A stretch of DNA of 64,000 bases from NCBI GenBank assembly GCA_000708835.1, contig DF237021.1, positions 124,001 to 188,000 on the forward strand. The letters are read 5' to 3'. The stretch's first letter is position 1. Each line of letters begins with the position of its first letter. The position numbers and the translations under genes are program-made. Below, in pieces: positions 11,735 to 24,440 of this stretch. This DNA is from Klebsormidium nitens (Eukaryota; Streptophyta; Klebsormidiophyceae; Klebsormidiales; Klebsormidiaceae). Below the pieces are notes generated by a model, which ran no database searches, was not told the DNA's origin, and saw only the letters and a program-made list of their open reading frames with translations.

Positions 11735-12862
11735 TCAAGTTACCTTCTTGTATATTGTTTCCTGGCGGCCAGCCTTAAGGGCTGCATACCTGGCCGCAGT
11801 GAAGAGGTAGTCACTTAATCGGTTCATGTATCGGCTGACCTCCTCCTCCACCTGATAAAAACATCGCCAATGTATCATTGATGATACCCCAAAAAGTCCA
11901 GTCCTCCAAGTCCCCACACTTGAAGAGTAGAGGAGACGTGCCCAGAGCAGGGGCTCCGACATTTCCTGAAACTTTCTTTGTAAGGCACCCCTAAGGGGGT
12001 CGGATGCCGGAATGATCGGCAGTCCGATCGGGGTGGCACGAAAAGGACAGTCAAGTGAATCAGAAATGCTTACAACTAAAGAACCTGCTACACCATGTTC
12101 TTTGTCGCGCAGGGTCACAGAAATACGTCAGCCAGAAGAATGCTCTACCTGGTTCTGCCCCACTAAGTAGACCACCTTCCGCTCAGCCCTCCGGCAGACT
12201 CCGCGGGCGACATGGAGGAACGACGCTCCAGGGCCCCCCGAAGGCAGGATGAAGTTTCTCAGGGGTGGCAGCTCCTCATCCATGGCATCTATCTGCTCCT
12301 CTAAAAGCTGCACCTTACCCTCTGGGAACTTTGCCCTTTCTAGTTTCCCTTTGGACGAAGTTGACAGAGGGGTAGCTATGGATGTTCCGACGTCTATAAG
12401 ACGAGACTGGATCTCCTCCAATTGCTGCAGAAGCGAAGTCAGTGTGGGATCTAGGAACTCCCTCGCCACCCCGATTGCGCTGTTCAGCTCGTCAACATCT
12501 CCGAGCGCCTCAAACTCTACCTCTGTCTTTGACTTTCTGCTCCCGTTGTACAATGATGTCTGCCCCGCGTCGCCTGTCCGGGTGTAGATCTTAAACTTTG
12601 ACCCGCCAGCTTTCTTGCTAGATTCAAGGGTCGGTGCGCCCCCATCCTCCGCGCGCTCCTCAACCAAGTGCGTCTCTCCCAAAGATTCTCCCAGAGTGCC
12701 AACCTCTGACGTCATGCGGTAAGATGGCATGGAGAGGGGCAGAAGACGGCGTGTTTTTAAAATGCTGCGGTCGATGGCTGCCTCAGTTCCAATGTGGCGC
12801 CACAAGATCTTGACCAAGGACATTAGCTTGGCGCACGAGAGCCTGCCCCGAGAGACTGCCAC
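11735..12862 (-). CDS. MMAB: ATP:cob(I)alamin adenosyltransferase, PduO/MMAB type
   Basis: Two exons, 12862-12149 and 11851-11735, joined in phase 0; 276 residues. It adenosylates cob(I)alamin to coenzyme B12, usually in mitochondria for methylmalonyl-CoA mutase. Residues 1-85 are a basic and polar extension consistent with an organellar presequence. The PduO domain follows: YTRTGDAGQTSLYNGSR (nucleotide loop), ALGDVDELNSAIGVAREF, NFILPSGG, RRAERKVVYL, then in exon 2 VEEEVSRYMNRLSDYLFTAA. The length agrees with human MMAB-like proteins. ATG 12862 is the first start in the open frame; internal Met codons further in cannot be ruled out. Flowering plants lack B12 metabolism, so this gene points to an alga. 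Confidence 0.93.
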
Positions 12863-14117
12863 GCAAAAATATTTTCACAACACCTTTAACGAGCTCAAAG
12901 GTGAGGGGAGAAGAACGGGGATGAAGGCACACCGCTCTGCAGCCCTTTTTGGCAGCCTTTCTCACGTGGGTGCCTTCGCCAGCTACATGTGACAATATTG
13001 TGAGCTCATCTGCAGCTAGGGCATCAAAAGGAGAGGGTTCGGTTACCTGCAAAACGGGTTCCGTCTTCTGCGCGTTTCTTCGGGGGTTTGTTCAACGACA
13101 GTCATTCGAAGTCGTTTATATTAGATGAACACATGCAGCCACAGAAAAGTCCAGTCATTCTGCGATGTACGAAAGTCTGCTTACATTGCTGCTTGGTTAT
13201 TATTAACCTCCTTGCTAACCTTCCAGATACAAGGGCCAATTTCGGACAGTCAGTACGCACACTCTTGGACCCGCCAGAAAAAGTTCGGCACCGTCGATCG
13301 ATGGGGGCAGCCCCCAACTTTGACCCTTTGGATCGTCCGATGGGGTTAGCATTAAATGCTCTCTGGCAACGCAAATGCGGACCCTAAAGTTTGCTGGCGA
13401 CGCCCTCAGGTAAGTAAAGTGAGGGCGTCGCCGCGTTCCCCAACTTAAAACTTGACACAGCCTGCCAATTGGGCACAGCAAAGGACGGTGGTGTCAAAGC
13501 CCCAGAAGCGTGCGTACTGACTGCGGAAGGAGGAAGAATTTTAGAAAAGGAACACTGAAAGAAAGGAAGAAATTTGGAAAAGCCACAAAACAACCACCAC
13601 CTCAGCCAGGACCAGCGCTGTGGTGGCGGCTCTTTTCCTGCTAGCAGCACATCTCGGAGTTTTGCAGCTGTGTCCGTTCCAGTCAGCTACGTTGCATGCG
13701 CTGACCGAAACTTTTTAGCGACGAAGAAGGCACGGCGGTTACGAAGTCCTTGTTTCTCTTGGCCACAATATCATTGGCGTACTCTATCTGGGCTGGTGGA
13801 GAGCAGGAGGCTTGCGAGTCTCAATAGAGTCGTTCGAAAGACAATCTCTTCCGGCTTGAGTTGTTAGAAGCCGTCCATGCGGAGGTAAAAGAAGGCTTCT
13901 TGCCGCCTTACAGCATTGTAAGAAGGAAAGAAAAGCTGGCTCAGCTTGCAGCATTTGAGCCCTGAAAACACTGAGCGTCATCTGTCAAGGCTCGTAGCTT
14001 TTGCGCAGATATATATTGCAGAGGCCAGCACTGGTAAAGTCCAGGGGAACATAGTTGCCCCCCTCAGACATGATAGACCTAGCGATGTCAGTGATGGAAC
14101 TAAACACATCTTGAGCC
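12863..14117. promoter_or_regulatory. Divergent spacer between MMAB and the ankyrin kinase
   Basis: About 1.25 kb containing both promoters. The only structure I can support is the hairpin at 13396-13432. I recognise no coding exon. The short frames at 13100-13870 have no family signature. Confidence 0.45.
13396..13432. repeat. Perfect 13-bp inverted repeat (hairpin)
   Basis: GGCGACGCCCTCA at 13396-13408 is matched exactly by its reverse complement at 13420-13432, with an 11-base loop. It is the strongest short palindrome seen in this spacer. It could be a cruciform, an RNA hairpin in a 5' leader, or the remnant of a small element; function unknown. Confidence 0.8.
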
Positions 14118-17100
14118 ATGCAGAGTGCAAACGGGACTGAGGTTTCAGTCCCAGCGGGGGCGCCCAACGGCCTCAGAAAAACGGGGAAGGTCCCCTCAAT
14201 GCTAGACCTGACGACAAAGCTCCTCTTTGTGTCGTCGAAGGGCGACGTAGAAGGCGTCACTGAGCTTCTTGATCTAGGGTGCGATGTGAACGGGGCAGAT
14301 TACGATGGACGCTCGGCGTTGCATCTGGCTGCAAGCGAGGGGAAGACGGACGTCGTGAAGCTGCTGCTTGAGAGGGGAGCCGATGTCAACGCCCTTGATC
14401 GATGGGGGAGCACGGTGCGTTGCTGTTGCTCTTCTTCTCGCTCTACTGCTTTGAGAATCGCTGTATGTACATTGGCTTCCTGACGTACAAGGATTTCCAG
14501 CCTATCATTCTCGGCCATTTGCATGCAACTGACGAAGTTGACAGCCCAGGGCAATGCCTCCCCACGGCCATCCGATTGTTGCACAGAACCCTAATGTCGA
14601 CCTGCCGCTGTCTTTGCAGCCCCTCTCCGATGCGACGCACTTTGGCTTTGCGAGCACGAGTAAAGTGTTGGAAGCTGCGGGGGGGACGATCATGGTCAGT
14701 ACCGCGCGCATCAAAGATACACCGATCCTGATTTCGTTGACGATGTTGAAGTTTGGGGGAAAGAAGGGGCGCTGCGCCTAACGTTGTGTGCGGTCCATGC
14801 GTAAAGCATTGATCTGTGCGATTTTGGCAGGCGGGCGTACTAGGTAGCAATGGCGTCAGTATATACCCTTCTGCTCATGTCAGCACTGCAAATGACAGTG
14901 ATCTTGCTACTTCTTCTCTGCTTTACTGCGTATTACCATGAATTGCTGGTTGGTAAACTTGGCGGTTGGGTTTCTGCTTACAGCACTTCCGGCCTCGATT
15001 GACTCTACAAACTTCCTCTTGCTGAGGTCTGACTTTGAGATGCGAGCCCTGAAGCGAAGTCCTCGACCCTCATTCATATTCAGAACGTACAGGCGGGCCT
15101 CTCGGTTTAAGAGCGACTTTGGCGAGGGAGTGACACATGTCAATTCTGTGGTGACATCATTTTCCACCATACTGAACGTAGGAACCTGCCTTGCTTCCTC
15201 CCTTTCCAACACAGCCAGAGCGCACCCTCAAACCCTTTCTTACCATCGTATATCTTCTTCTCTGCAGGATAGTCGACGAGAGGTGACTGCCCAACCTAGC
15301 GTTGTTGCGGACTGGGAGGTGGACCCGACGGAGATCGACATGAAGAAGAGCATTCCGATAGGCAAGGTAAGGCCTTGATCCAGGTCAAAGTGCAAAAGAG
15401 TGATGACTGTCAACATTCTTCTTACTGCTCGTTGTGATTAATGAGCCACCTTTTGCACGGTGTTTTCTGACCGCAAACCCCCTTGTCACCTTGTTAGCTT
15501 CTGGAACGGAGAGGATTGGGACTGCCCAAAGAACATCGAACTGGTTAAAGACAATGCTGTGATCCGGAACTCTACAGAAGCTCGTTTCTGGCCCCCCGTC
15601 ACTGTTTTCCATTTTGAGATGCATAAGCTTGTCAGCGCCTGTTTCTTTCCAGGGCGCCTTTGGAGAGATCCGGCTTGCAGCATGGCGGGGAACCAAGGTG
15701 GCGGTGAAGACGATCCTCATGTCGCTCTCGGACGATCGACAAGTGGCGTGAGTTGCTCACAATGCGCACATCTTCCTTTGCCCCTTTTTTGTTCATAGCC
15801 TTGTTTCCGTCATCAAGCAGGTTCGAATCACTGATGTGGCACAAAGTTTGCATCTTTTATTGGTGAAAGCCAGAGCCATTAGCGACTCCAAAGAAAGAGG
15901 TGTTCTCTGAGGCGAGCCGCGGTTGCTTGCGGTTGGTAATGCCATCGTATGAGACTGCAGTTGTTTGACTACTGCCGTAAGCTCGTTTTGTGACCAGGCT
16001 TTCGCGTGTTGGTCGCGAGAGAGCCACTGTCGAAAGAGCATCCAGCAGGAGATGCTTTAGCAGAAATGGTACTCTTGAGCGTTTGTTGCAGACTGTTTTG
16101 AAATTTTTGAAGGCTTGTATTTGAAACTCGTGGCTATATACACAACCTTCTGAACGCATGAAAACGAGCTGTTACCCGACCGGCAAAGTTGGTCCGCTTT
16201 CGTGCTTTCTGAGATCCTGGAAAAGCACAAGCCGCAGTCGGAATTTCAAGGTTCGCGTATCTTCACAACCCCGTCAGATAAAGAAACCAAAAATTGAAGT
16301 AGATTGCCAAGCCTATCTCAAACCAATTCTTGCACAGCTTAATTCGACTGTGGTCAAGCTTAACCCGACTCCTATCGGACTTTTGCAGAAAGGAGTTCCT
16401 GGACGAAGTGGCGCTTCTTCCTCAGTTGCGGCATCCAAACATCGTCCAATTTCTCGGGGCCGTCACGCAGCAGAAGCCATTCATGCTCATTACGGAGTAC
16501 CTCCCCCGAGTGAGACTCGCGCCCTCTTCGTTGGAATGACACTTCGTTGGAATGACACTTGCGGAGCGATTTTGTTTACGAGACTCCTCGATAATGTCGA
16601 ACCCGGCTTTTGGTTCCTACGGACGCTTCGGAAAGGTGGCTGTCATTTCCGATAAAGAAGGGAGACCCGGTCAGCGTCTTGAGTCAAGCAGAACGGTTTT
16701 TAGATTCACCGAAGCCCGTCTTTGCCAGCCGGAAGGGTGAGCTATGAAGGGGGATGCGAGAGCACTGACGGACAAACCCGCAGATTGCTGACGTCAGCCT
16801 CTTCATTTCTGCAGGGCGATCTCCACTCCATCATCCAGCGACGAGGCGCTTTGGACCCTGCCACCGCCACCCGCTTTGCCCTTGACATAGCCAGGTGAGA
16901 CGCAACTGTCTGCTTCTTTGCCTTCGCATGTGTCCCGCAGAAAGTGGCCTCCCCTTTTTTCGGTAGAAGCAGCTGCAAGCTGCGTCATTCCGGTGGCGAA
17001 AAGGTGGCACCTCGCTAATATGCTCGATGCTGCTTCATTCGTGGCACGAAGAGCCGCTCGGACCTTGGCGTTCGTGCCTTTGCCTGTCGCATTACGGAAC

Positions 17101-19879
17101 TGCTACTTTAAAGGTGACTACGATTGATTGGTATGAAAAAATGGGTCAGCAAAAGAAGAAGAGACCTTGCTTTGTAGCTCTGGGTTTTATTCCCTTTGCA
17201 CTTGGTCAGGCCTCTGTTCGTCAAACACCTCGTGTATATTTGGCTCTGACGCCCCAACCGGCGTGTTGCAGGGGGATGAATTACCTCCATCAACGAAAAC
17301 CGGATCCAATAGTACATAGGTAAGGACACGCTTCTCGTTTGCCGTAATGGTCCTTCGAGTTGCCTCATCCCCGGTGTAAGAGCAATGGTCTCGGGCTTGC
17401 CGCAGCTGGATTTGACTTCATTTCTTGTCGCTTGAACTGTTCATGGGTCTGGACGAAAGTTGTTACATACTGCCGCAGGCAGCATGGTGATTTGGTCTGG
17501 CCTGTTTATTCTACGTATTGATTCTTCCTACGAACGCGCGCATTCACACACACAGATGCTGATTCTATGTGTTGTTGTCTTTGCAGGGACCTGAAGCCTA
17601 GGTAAGTGCTGACTCTGCTCTGCCAGAAAACGCTCAATTGTGATGGCTTAGCCGAAGTCAGAAGTGTTGCGCCTCACCGATTGTCAAATTCTGTGACGCT
17701 CGGCAGTTGGCTTGATTGTCTGGCAAGCGCCGTCAAGAATGCGCGTTGCAAACAGGTCACCGCCATCCGATTCGATTGAAAAGGTGTTTGCGCAACGGTT
17801 GTCATCAGAGTTGGACAGCCCCATCTGGAACAGATGTTGTTGTTGACGTTTCAGCTTGAGCATTAGGCGAGAGGTCGTGGATTTGAGCGTATCCAGTCAA
17901 CGGGCACTGATTTTTGAAATGGCTGATCCTTTCCCCTCACTACTTGATCACGGAATACATAAGATGCGTCGCCTGCAGTGTTGAACAAATGTGACGCAGG
18001 CATATCGTAGCCTCTCTTTCCTTAGCTTTTATTGATCAGGTCCTTTCCCACCGCACAGAGCCCCTCCTGAATTGGGCACATATACCGTATGGCAGAAGAG
18101 GACTTCAGTTATTTGGGCGGTCGACAAACGAAGCATCGCACTCACTCAGCCTACTGACGAGACATAGCTTTGTTTCTTTTGGATTAAAAGCTAGCCAGAC
18201 GCTCGTCATCAGCTTTCGGTCCCATTGTCGAATCGGTTCATTCCTCAGCAACGTGCCTTGTCATTTTTCATCCCGTTTCCGTCCCACAGGAATCTGTTGC
18301 GGAACGAGGCGGGCCGCTTGAAGGTGGCGGACTTTGGCCTGAGCAAGCTGCTGAAGGCGCGCCACAACCAGGGCATGCAAGACCCCTACCAGATGACGGG
18401 GGAAACCGGCAGCTGTGAGTTTCTTCACTCAAATGGCTCATGCTTCAAGCCAAGAGTCTGCCTATTCTGCTCCTGTGGTCCAGGCTGATCATCCGTGCCT
18501 GCTCTTCTTGAAGCCTGTTGGAAAGAGGAAGTTGTGTAGCTAGACAGACGCTCTTTGAAGCATACTTTACTGCCCAGTTAGACAAGCTCAGTCACGAAGA
18601 TTTTGAGCTTTGCGGTTGCAAGGGCGTTGAGCTGGCTTCCACCGTGTCACACTTCAACCGAACACGCTTCTTGCCATCGAAATGCAGATTGTATTTGAGT
18701 TCTGTCACTTCGTTCGCAAGGCAACATTTGGAACCCGTTCTTATCACGTGTCTGCACTGTAGATGTAGTTTGACAAGTCCCTCCTCCTGCCGTGCAGATC
18801 GATACATGGCCCCCGAGGTGTTCCGGCACGAGCAATACGACAAAACCGTCGACGTGTTTTCGTTTGCTATGATTGTGCAAGAGGTGAGTACGTGAAACCG
18901 GCATGCACTTCTGCAGCCGCAAGCTTTTCGAACATGTCTTGCCATGCTCTCACTGCAAAAAATCAGAGAAACTTGCCAGACTCTGCTATTCGAGGGGCCA
19001 TCACAGCTGTGGTGCACAAAGAAGTCTCTTTGGTGGGATGCACGAGGCTGATCAGATTGAGTCGGACTCCGACAAAGACATTTAGAAGCCCTTTGCCCAC
19101 ACCTAGCTTTCTCGCGGTTACTCTGTAAGCCTCAACAACTCACAACCCTCTGCCTAGAGCATATCTTTCACTCCATTTCGGGTCCACAACATTCCATTAT
19201 TGGGAAAACCGGGAAGGCGTCTCTCAATACGGCGGCTCATCACATTCAGGGTAAACATAACCATTGAAAATGTCGGTTGCATCAACCTTTTGCTTAACCT
19301 AACCCGGCCGTGGTTTGCAGATGTTCGAGGGGCAGCCCGCGTGGAAGTTCCAATTGGCGGAGGACGTCGCTCAGTATCTGGCAATCGAGGGGGCGCGACC
19401 TCCCTTCAAGAGCAGAAACTACCCTGCGGGGATGAAAGAGTGCGTCGCTATTCTTTTCTGCCCTGAGCGCACACAACTCCAAAAGCGCGAAATGTCGGCC
19501 GAAGCTCGTCTGGGGGGTTTGTGCCCCGTGTCATGTCGAGGCGAATCGATTTTGGAGCTCGTTGAGATCGAATCTTTTTGGAATCATGAGGTGATGCAGA
19601 AAATGGTATGTGAGGAAGTTTTTGACTTCGTTTGCACGTATCAAAGCGGAGGTTTTAGAACAGAAGATACGGAAACAATATCCTGTTACAGGATTTGTTT
19701 GATACTGACGAGGACTTCATTTTCTTGCTTGCAGGCTCATAAAAGATTGCTGGGCTGGGGATCCGAAGAACCGGCCAAACTTCTCCAAAGTAATTGAGCG
19801 GTTGGAAGTGATTGAGCAACAGTTTCCGCCCGTTGATTATGGTCTCTCCGACATGAGATGCCAATGCAGCATACTCTAA
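14118..19879 (+). CDS. Ankyrin-repeat Raf-like protein kinase, VIK (VH1-interacting kinase) type
   Basis: Twelve exons: 14118-14414, 14620-14694, 15268-15366, 15653-15747, 16389-16509, 16815-16894, 17272-17319, 17587-17601, 18290-18414, 18798-18883, 19321-19439 and 19735-19879; 434 residues, close to Arabidopsis VIK. Residues 28-125 hold ankyrin repeats (DYDGRSALHLAASEGKTDV, RGADVNALD). The kinase domain is complete: glycine loop GKGAFGEIRLA, VAVK lysine, HPNIVQFLGAV, catalytic IVHRDLKPRNLL, DFG in KVADFGLSK, and YMAPEVF. The tail ends CQCSIL. In plants these group C MAPKKKs act in sugar and vascular signalling; the role here is inferred. Exon 8 is a 15-nt microexon encoding the DLKP core. 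The exon 4/5 junction uses the donor GTGAGT after GTGGC. Confidence 0.92.
16527..16560 (+). repeat. 16-bp tandem duplication in a kinase intron
   Basis: The unit TTCGTTGGAATGACAC occurs twice head to tail just after the donor of exon 5. It is not a copy of a coding exon. Confidence 0.8.
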
Positions 19880-21070
19880 TTATGAGGTGGTTTGCTCGGG
19901 GCGGGGTTGCGAATCTGGTGCGAACTTGTACACAAATAGTCAAATATGTCGGGCCTAATATTGACAGGAAAATCACGGAATGATTTTGCAAAGTTGCAGC
20001 AGAATTTGATCCCTACTTTGGATTCGGCAGCAGTCGTTAGTATCTGCCATACCAATTGGGACGGTCACATTGGAGCGCATGGATTGCCTGTGCTTGTAGA
20101 GATAGGTTGCAATAAGTCTGCCATGCGAGGTCAAAGCCGGACCATAGTGCTGTGGTGGATAAGAGAGTCAGAGACATACCCGTATTACGCTTGGAATCGT
20201 CTTGCAACTTGTCGAAATACTTTGCTCCCACCATTCCTGTTTCTGAGTTCATCCAAAAGGTGTCAGCAAGATTTGACTTGAGGTTCATAGACATACTATA
20301 TTTGTGGTCATGGGGGCCGCCTGTCTCAGTGAGGACAAATGTAAGAGTTCATGCATGGCGCCTATGCAAATGATAGCTAGGTATAGAATTATATCATCAG
20401 CTAGTGCATGCATATGCACATGTGATTGCCGCGACCGGCGGCCCCATGCAGCACAATGATGGCATATATATAATCAAGCTCTAGTTGTACGACAATTGCC
20501 AGCGCACTGACTCATGCAGTGCAGCACGCCGGGAGCCATATGTAGCAGCACATACAAGTTTTGCGTCACATGTGCTGCAGCTGGCCGGGCGCATGCGGCA
20601 TAACTGTCATGCATGATACAACATGCAACTGAGTAACTGCTTGCACAACGGTGCATGTCCAAAATTTATGCACTGAACCAGCCGCGGCACAGGCTATCAT
20701 TGCATGAGAACCGTCGATATTTGGGCCTATAACTCAAGTATTATCGTCGGATCGACAGGTTTGTAACACACGTTCAGCTACACTAGTTCGGGCATGTCGT
20801 CACATGACCGTCGCAGGAAGTAGTTGGACTCAGTGACTTTCCGACGTTTTGATTGTTGAATCACCTCATCAACGGCCTAAATGGGCTTCCAAACTGGGCC
20901 GTTTTGAGCCCTGTCTCGATGGTTCTCAGAGGTCAATACGTAAGGATGTGCATCTAAAGTAGTCGTTAGTCAGCGCACCTCAAGATCCTAATCCAACACT
21001 TTTGGAACATGCAGTTTCTTTTTTTGCCAGAACATCAGTCCAGAGAGTTGCGTCGCCATAACCTCACACC
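19880..21070. other. Convergent spacer between kinase gene and PFC1
   Basis: About 1.2 kb carrying the two 3' ends. From 20340 to 20680 it is dense in TGCATGCA, CATGTG and TATATATA-type motifs. I see no gene. Confidence 0.5.
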
Positions 21071-24000
21071 TTAGTCATTGACTGTACTGATTGCAGTACC
21101 TTCACCTAAACCTCGTACTAAGCTTCCTGAACCACCGTCTTTTTGCTGATTCGTACCGCCTCGAGCTTCCGGAAGAGAGTCAGAAAGTCCGACAGAGAAA
21201 GCTGTTCCGGACGAGCCTGTGCAGCGATTTGACAAATCGGACGTCAGTGTCTGGCTGCCTATGATCGGTGGACCAGCAACCGTTGAGTAGCAGCCGAAAG
21301 TCTGTGAATCCACGGCCGGATCTCCTCGCCTGTGACACCACTCGTGCGCACGTTCTCGGTTTCTTCGGATGCTTTCAACGACATCCCAAAGACTGAGCCG
21401 TTCGAATCTCTTCAACGACATTCTAAAATTTTGAAACCTGGGCCGAAACTCAACGGGGCCGTAAGTCTAGCATATGTGAGCGCTGTTCCAATCAAAATGG
21501 TCCCTTTCCATGGTACTTCAACTCCTTTTGATGAGTAATCTCTTCGAATTTTGACGGTCATTTGAGGATTGACGCCCCGTGGGATTGACAGGCTATGTCA
21601 ACCGCTCAAGCAGCCAAACCACAGGCAAAGCGAAGCGGTTAAGCGGTTGACCCACCTTTACGTCCAAACCCAATTCTTCGAGCGCTTCGCTAATCGCCGC
21701 AGGATCGTGCTGTGACGCCTGGAGGCTATTCCGCAGCATCTTTCTCCGGCCGCCGAATGCAACGTTTACCTGCAAACGGAAGGCTCACGTCAGCTCTAAG
21801 CAGAAGACTCGAGAGCATTGAAACGTCAGCACGAAAGTGAGGCAAACGCGATCAGATTAGATGCGCGGAGAGCCCCTGCTTCGGAGTGAGTTTCGGCAAA
21901 GCCGTTTTCGATTCCTTAGGCCCTCACCAGAGAGAAGAACGCCTTTGCTGACGTCACCTCCGGCCACTCGTCCGGCCGCCGCATCCCCATCACGACCACC
22001 GCCGAGTCGCACTTCGGCTGCGGCGTGAACGAGGCTTTGCCTACCCGGAAACTGATCCTCGGCTCCGCGTAAAAGTTCACGAAGAAACTCATCGCCCTAT
22101 ATTCCGAGTCCCCCGGAGAAGCGTTCACTAATCGTTCTGCGGCTTCCTCTTGGAGCATCAGCGTGCAACTAGAGAAGAGAGAGCCTAGCGGGAGGAGTTT
22201 CTTGAGCGCGGACGTCGTGATGTTGTACGGGAGGTTAGCAACGCACTTTGCGCGCTGACCGGGAGCGAGGAACGGGCGCAAGCGCTCCTCGAAGGGCCAG
22301 CGCAAGACGTCTGCTTCTTCAACGAGGACCTGCGGGAATGACAAAGCTGCTTCTATAGGGGACAGAAAAGGTTTGTAAGACGTATGGAAACAAAGAGCTT
22401 TTGCAGGATGTATTGAGTTTGTGCGTTTGCAGGGTCTGGACGTTCGATACTTGAGCTTATGGAGTAGTTGGAGTCTCACGAATCAGAAAACGGGAGTCAA
22501 AGGATATTGTAGATAGTGGTGTGAAAGTGAATTGACCGCTTGACAAGGACCCCCGAAGTGTACTTCTCTTATCATCTTCTTTCAATCTCCGTTTAGTGAG
22601 TACATAGAAGCTTTTGAACGAGATATTCAGAAACAAATGGTATCCAGTATCTGAAGCCAGGGCGTCACCTGACGCTGGACAAGCACCACCACAGGACTTA
22701 CAATTTGTGCACAACTTCGTTCCGTCGATCATCGGGCGGCCCACTTTTGTCAAAGTAGTGATCATCTACTTTTACTGGCTATCTGCACCAGCAGATCAAT
22801 CATACGCAACTTTGTCTGCGTCAACTCCTGACCTTTCATGCCTCGTACTGCATTCTGCTGGCATTAAAATAGATCACCCGTGACGAGCTCTGAAAGCAGT
22901 CTTGAGGTTCAGAACTGCTGCAGATCCTTTGCAGCTTGTTCACAGAAAACTTGACGATAATGGGGCATCAGGGCCCAACAAATTATCCGTGCCAGGAAAG
23001 CTCCAGGATCCTACTGAGCAGATTCGCCAACCTCATAATGTAATCCTGATCTGACATACTGCTGTAATCACGCTCCCAACTTGCACCACTAACCATCACA
23101 TGACAGAAAGAAACCAAGAAACAAAGAAACAAAGAAACAAAGAAGTGGTTCTTCAGAAGGGTGTGGACAAGGCGCCAAGCTCCGCTTGATTCACCATTCA
23201 CATCCACATCTACTGACCCATGTTGCCCCGTTTATGCATTCCATATGACGGTGATTAACGCGATACCATCTGATATAAGCGCACAGCTTACTTGGTCAGA
23301 CCCCTCCCAGGCCGTTGCTAGCATCGCCGCAAGCTCCCCGTCTTTCTCCACCGATATCACCTTCGCCGCTCCCGCCTCCGCTAAAGCTTTCGTCAGATTC
23401 CCCGTCCCTGGACCGATCTCCAACACCACGTCCCCCGGCCCGACCCCAGCGGCCGCAACCACCCGCCGGATGACATCAGCATCAATCACGAAGTTCTGCC
23501 CGAGCGACTTCTTGGGCGCCTTGCCACGCCCCTCCAGCATCTCATACACTGCGCTGCGCTCAGCATTAGGGTTCCGGGGGGCGGAGAAGTTTCGGGGGGG
23601 TTTCGGGCCGGACGTTTTGAAGGCACCGGTGCCCCGTCCGTTCTTCCCTGGTCGAGCGGATTCAACTGTGTCCCTTCCGCTGGTGCTCGGGCCGTCCTCA
23701 GATGAAGTGAACCCTTTCTCGACCCTCAACTTGCGCGGTGGTGGTTCGACCACCGCTGCTTTTTTTGGACGACGTCCTGCACTTTCCCTATGCTCTCGGT
23801 TGGAAGATTTTCGGTCACTTAAAGCGGCTTCCCCTCCAGCCTCAGTGTGCATACTCCTGACAGCTGAATATGCACGGCGATCAGTGGTAATGACAACTGG
23901 CAATGTGGGCTGTCTTTGGGCTGCAAAGGGGCTTGAACCAAGAAAGTCCCCTCTTTTTGCACGAACCACACTCGCATTCTCCACATTGTTTTTCATATGA

Positions 24001-24170
24001 AGGTGGCAAGTCCCACCACCCCTGCCATCGACCGCTTTTGCAAATGCCGAAGGCCCCCAGCAGGAAATGCTATCCCCCGCCGCAAGCTTACGCAGCCTTG
24101 CAGCTGACCCTAGTGACAATCGGCCCCTGCACAGCCCAAGGGGCCTCATTAGGAGCTTGCCGGTACTCAT
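21071..24170 (-). CDS. PFC1: Plastid 16S rRNA dimethyladenosine transferase (KsgA/PFC1 family)
   Basis: Exons 24170-23292, 22329-21928, 21769-21656 and a probable last exon 21409-21071; about 577 residues. It should dimethylate the two adjacent adenosines near the 3' end of small-subunit rRNA. Residues 1-200 are a basic, Ser/Pro-rich extension, far longer than in bacterial KsgA and suited to plastid import. The catalytic domain shows [12 protein letters not shown] motif [15 protein letters not shown], the acidic [20 protein letters not shown] with catalytic [16 protein letters not shown] and [13 protein letters not shown]. The start at 24170 was chosen because the upstream open frame runs into the U6 gene. 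The last exon fits the family ending ([12 protein letters not shown]) but gives an unusually long tail, so another intron may be present. Confidence 0.88.
23107..23145 (+). repeat. Short microsatellite in PFC1 intron 1
   Basis: Roughly three and a half copies of an 8-base GAAACAAA unit lie in the first intron of the rRNA dimethylase gene. Confidence 0.8.
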
Positions 24171-24378
24171 CACAGCCTTCAGATACCCTGCCCACAAGGG
24201 CGCTTTCCTGTGCTGCCACTCTGTGCTCCTTTTCTGCAGGTCAATCGGCGGAAGAAAGGGAAACTTTAAGGCAGGTTCTGAAGTCTGCTCAATCACAAGC
24301 CCGCCGCTGGAGTCTTCATCCGACGGTCGACTTTCGACAATGAGCTTCATCGACGGCCATACGGGTGGTTTGCATTTC

Positions 24379-24417
24379 AGCCCACAAGTTGCCCGAGTTT
24401 TGTACGGCAGGTTTATA
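24379..24417 (+). promoter_or_regulatory. U6 promoter: USE-like element and TATA box
   Basis: A plant upstream-sequence-element-like AGCCCACAAGT lies at 24379-24389 (plant consensus RTCCCACATCG) and TTTATA at 24412-24417, 24 bases before the RNA start. The 22-base gap between them matches the spacing known to specify RNA polymerase III rather than II in plant snRNA genes. The USE match is imperfect. Confidence 0.65.
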
Positions 24418-24440
24418 GCCCCAATTTCCGCAGCTCCGTC

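Noticed and set aside
13100-13870. Several overlapping frames of 65-99 codons
   Set aside because: No family motif, no splice partners in phase, and they overlap on both strands.
23161-24000. Long + strand frame of 279 codons
   Set aside because: It is antisense to the coding exon 1 of the rRNA dimethylase, has no family motif, and GC-rich coding DNA often leaves such frames.
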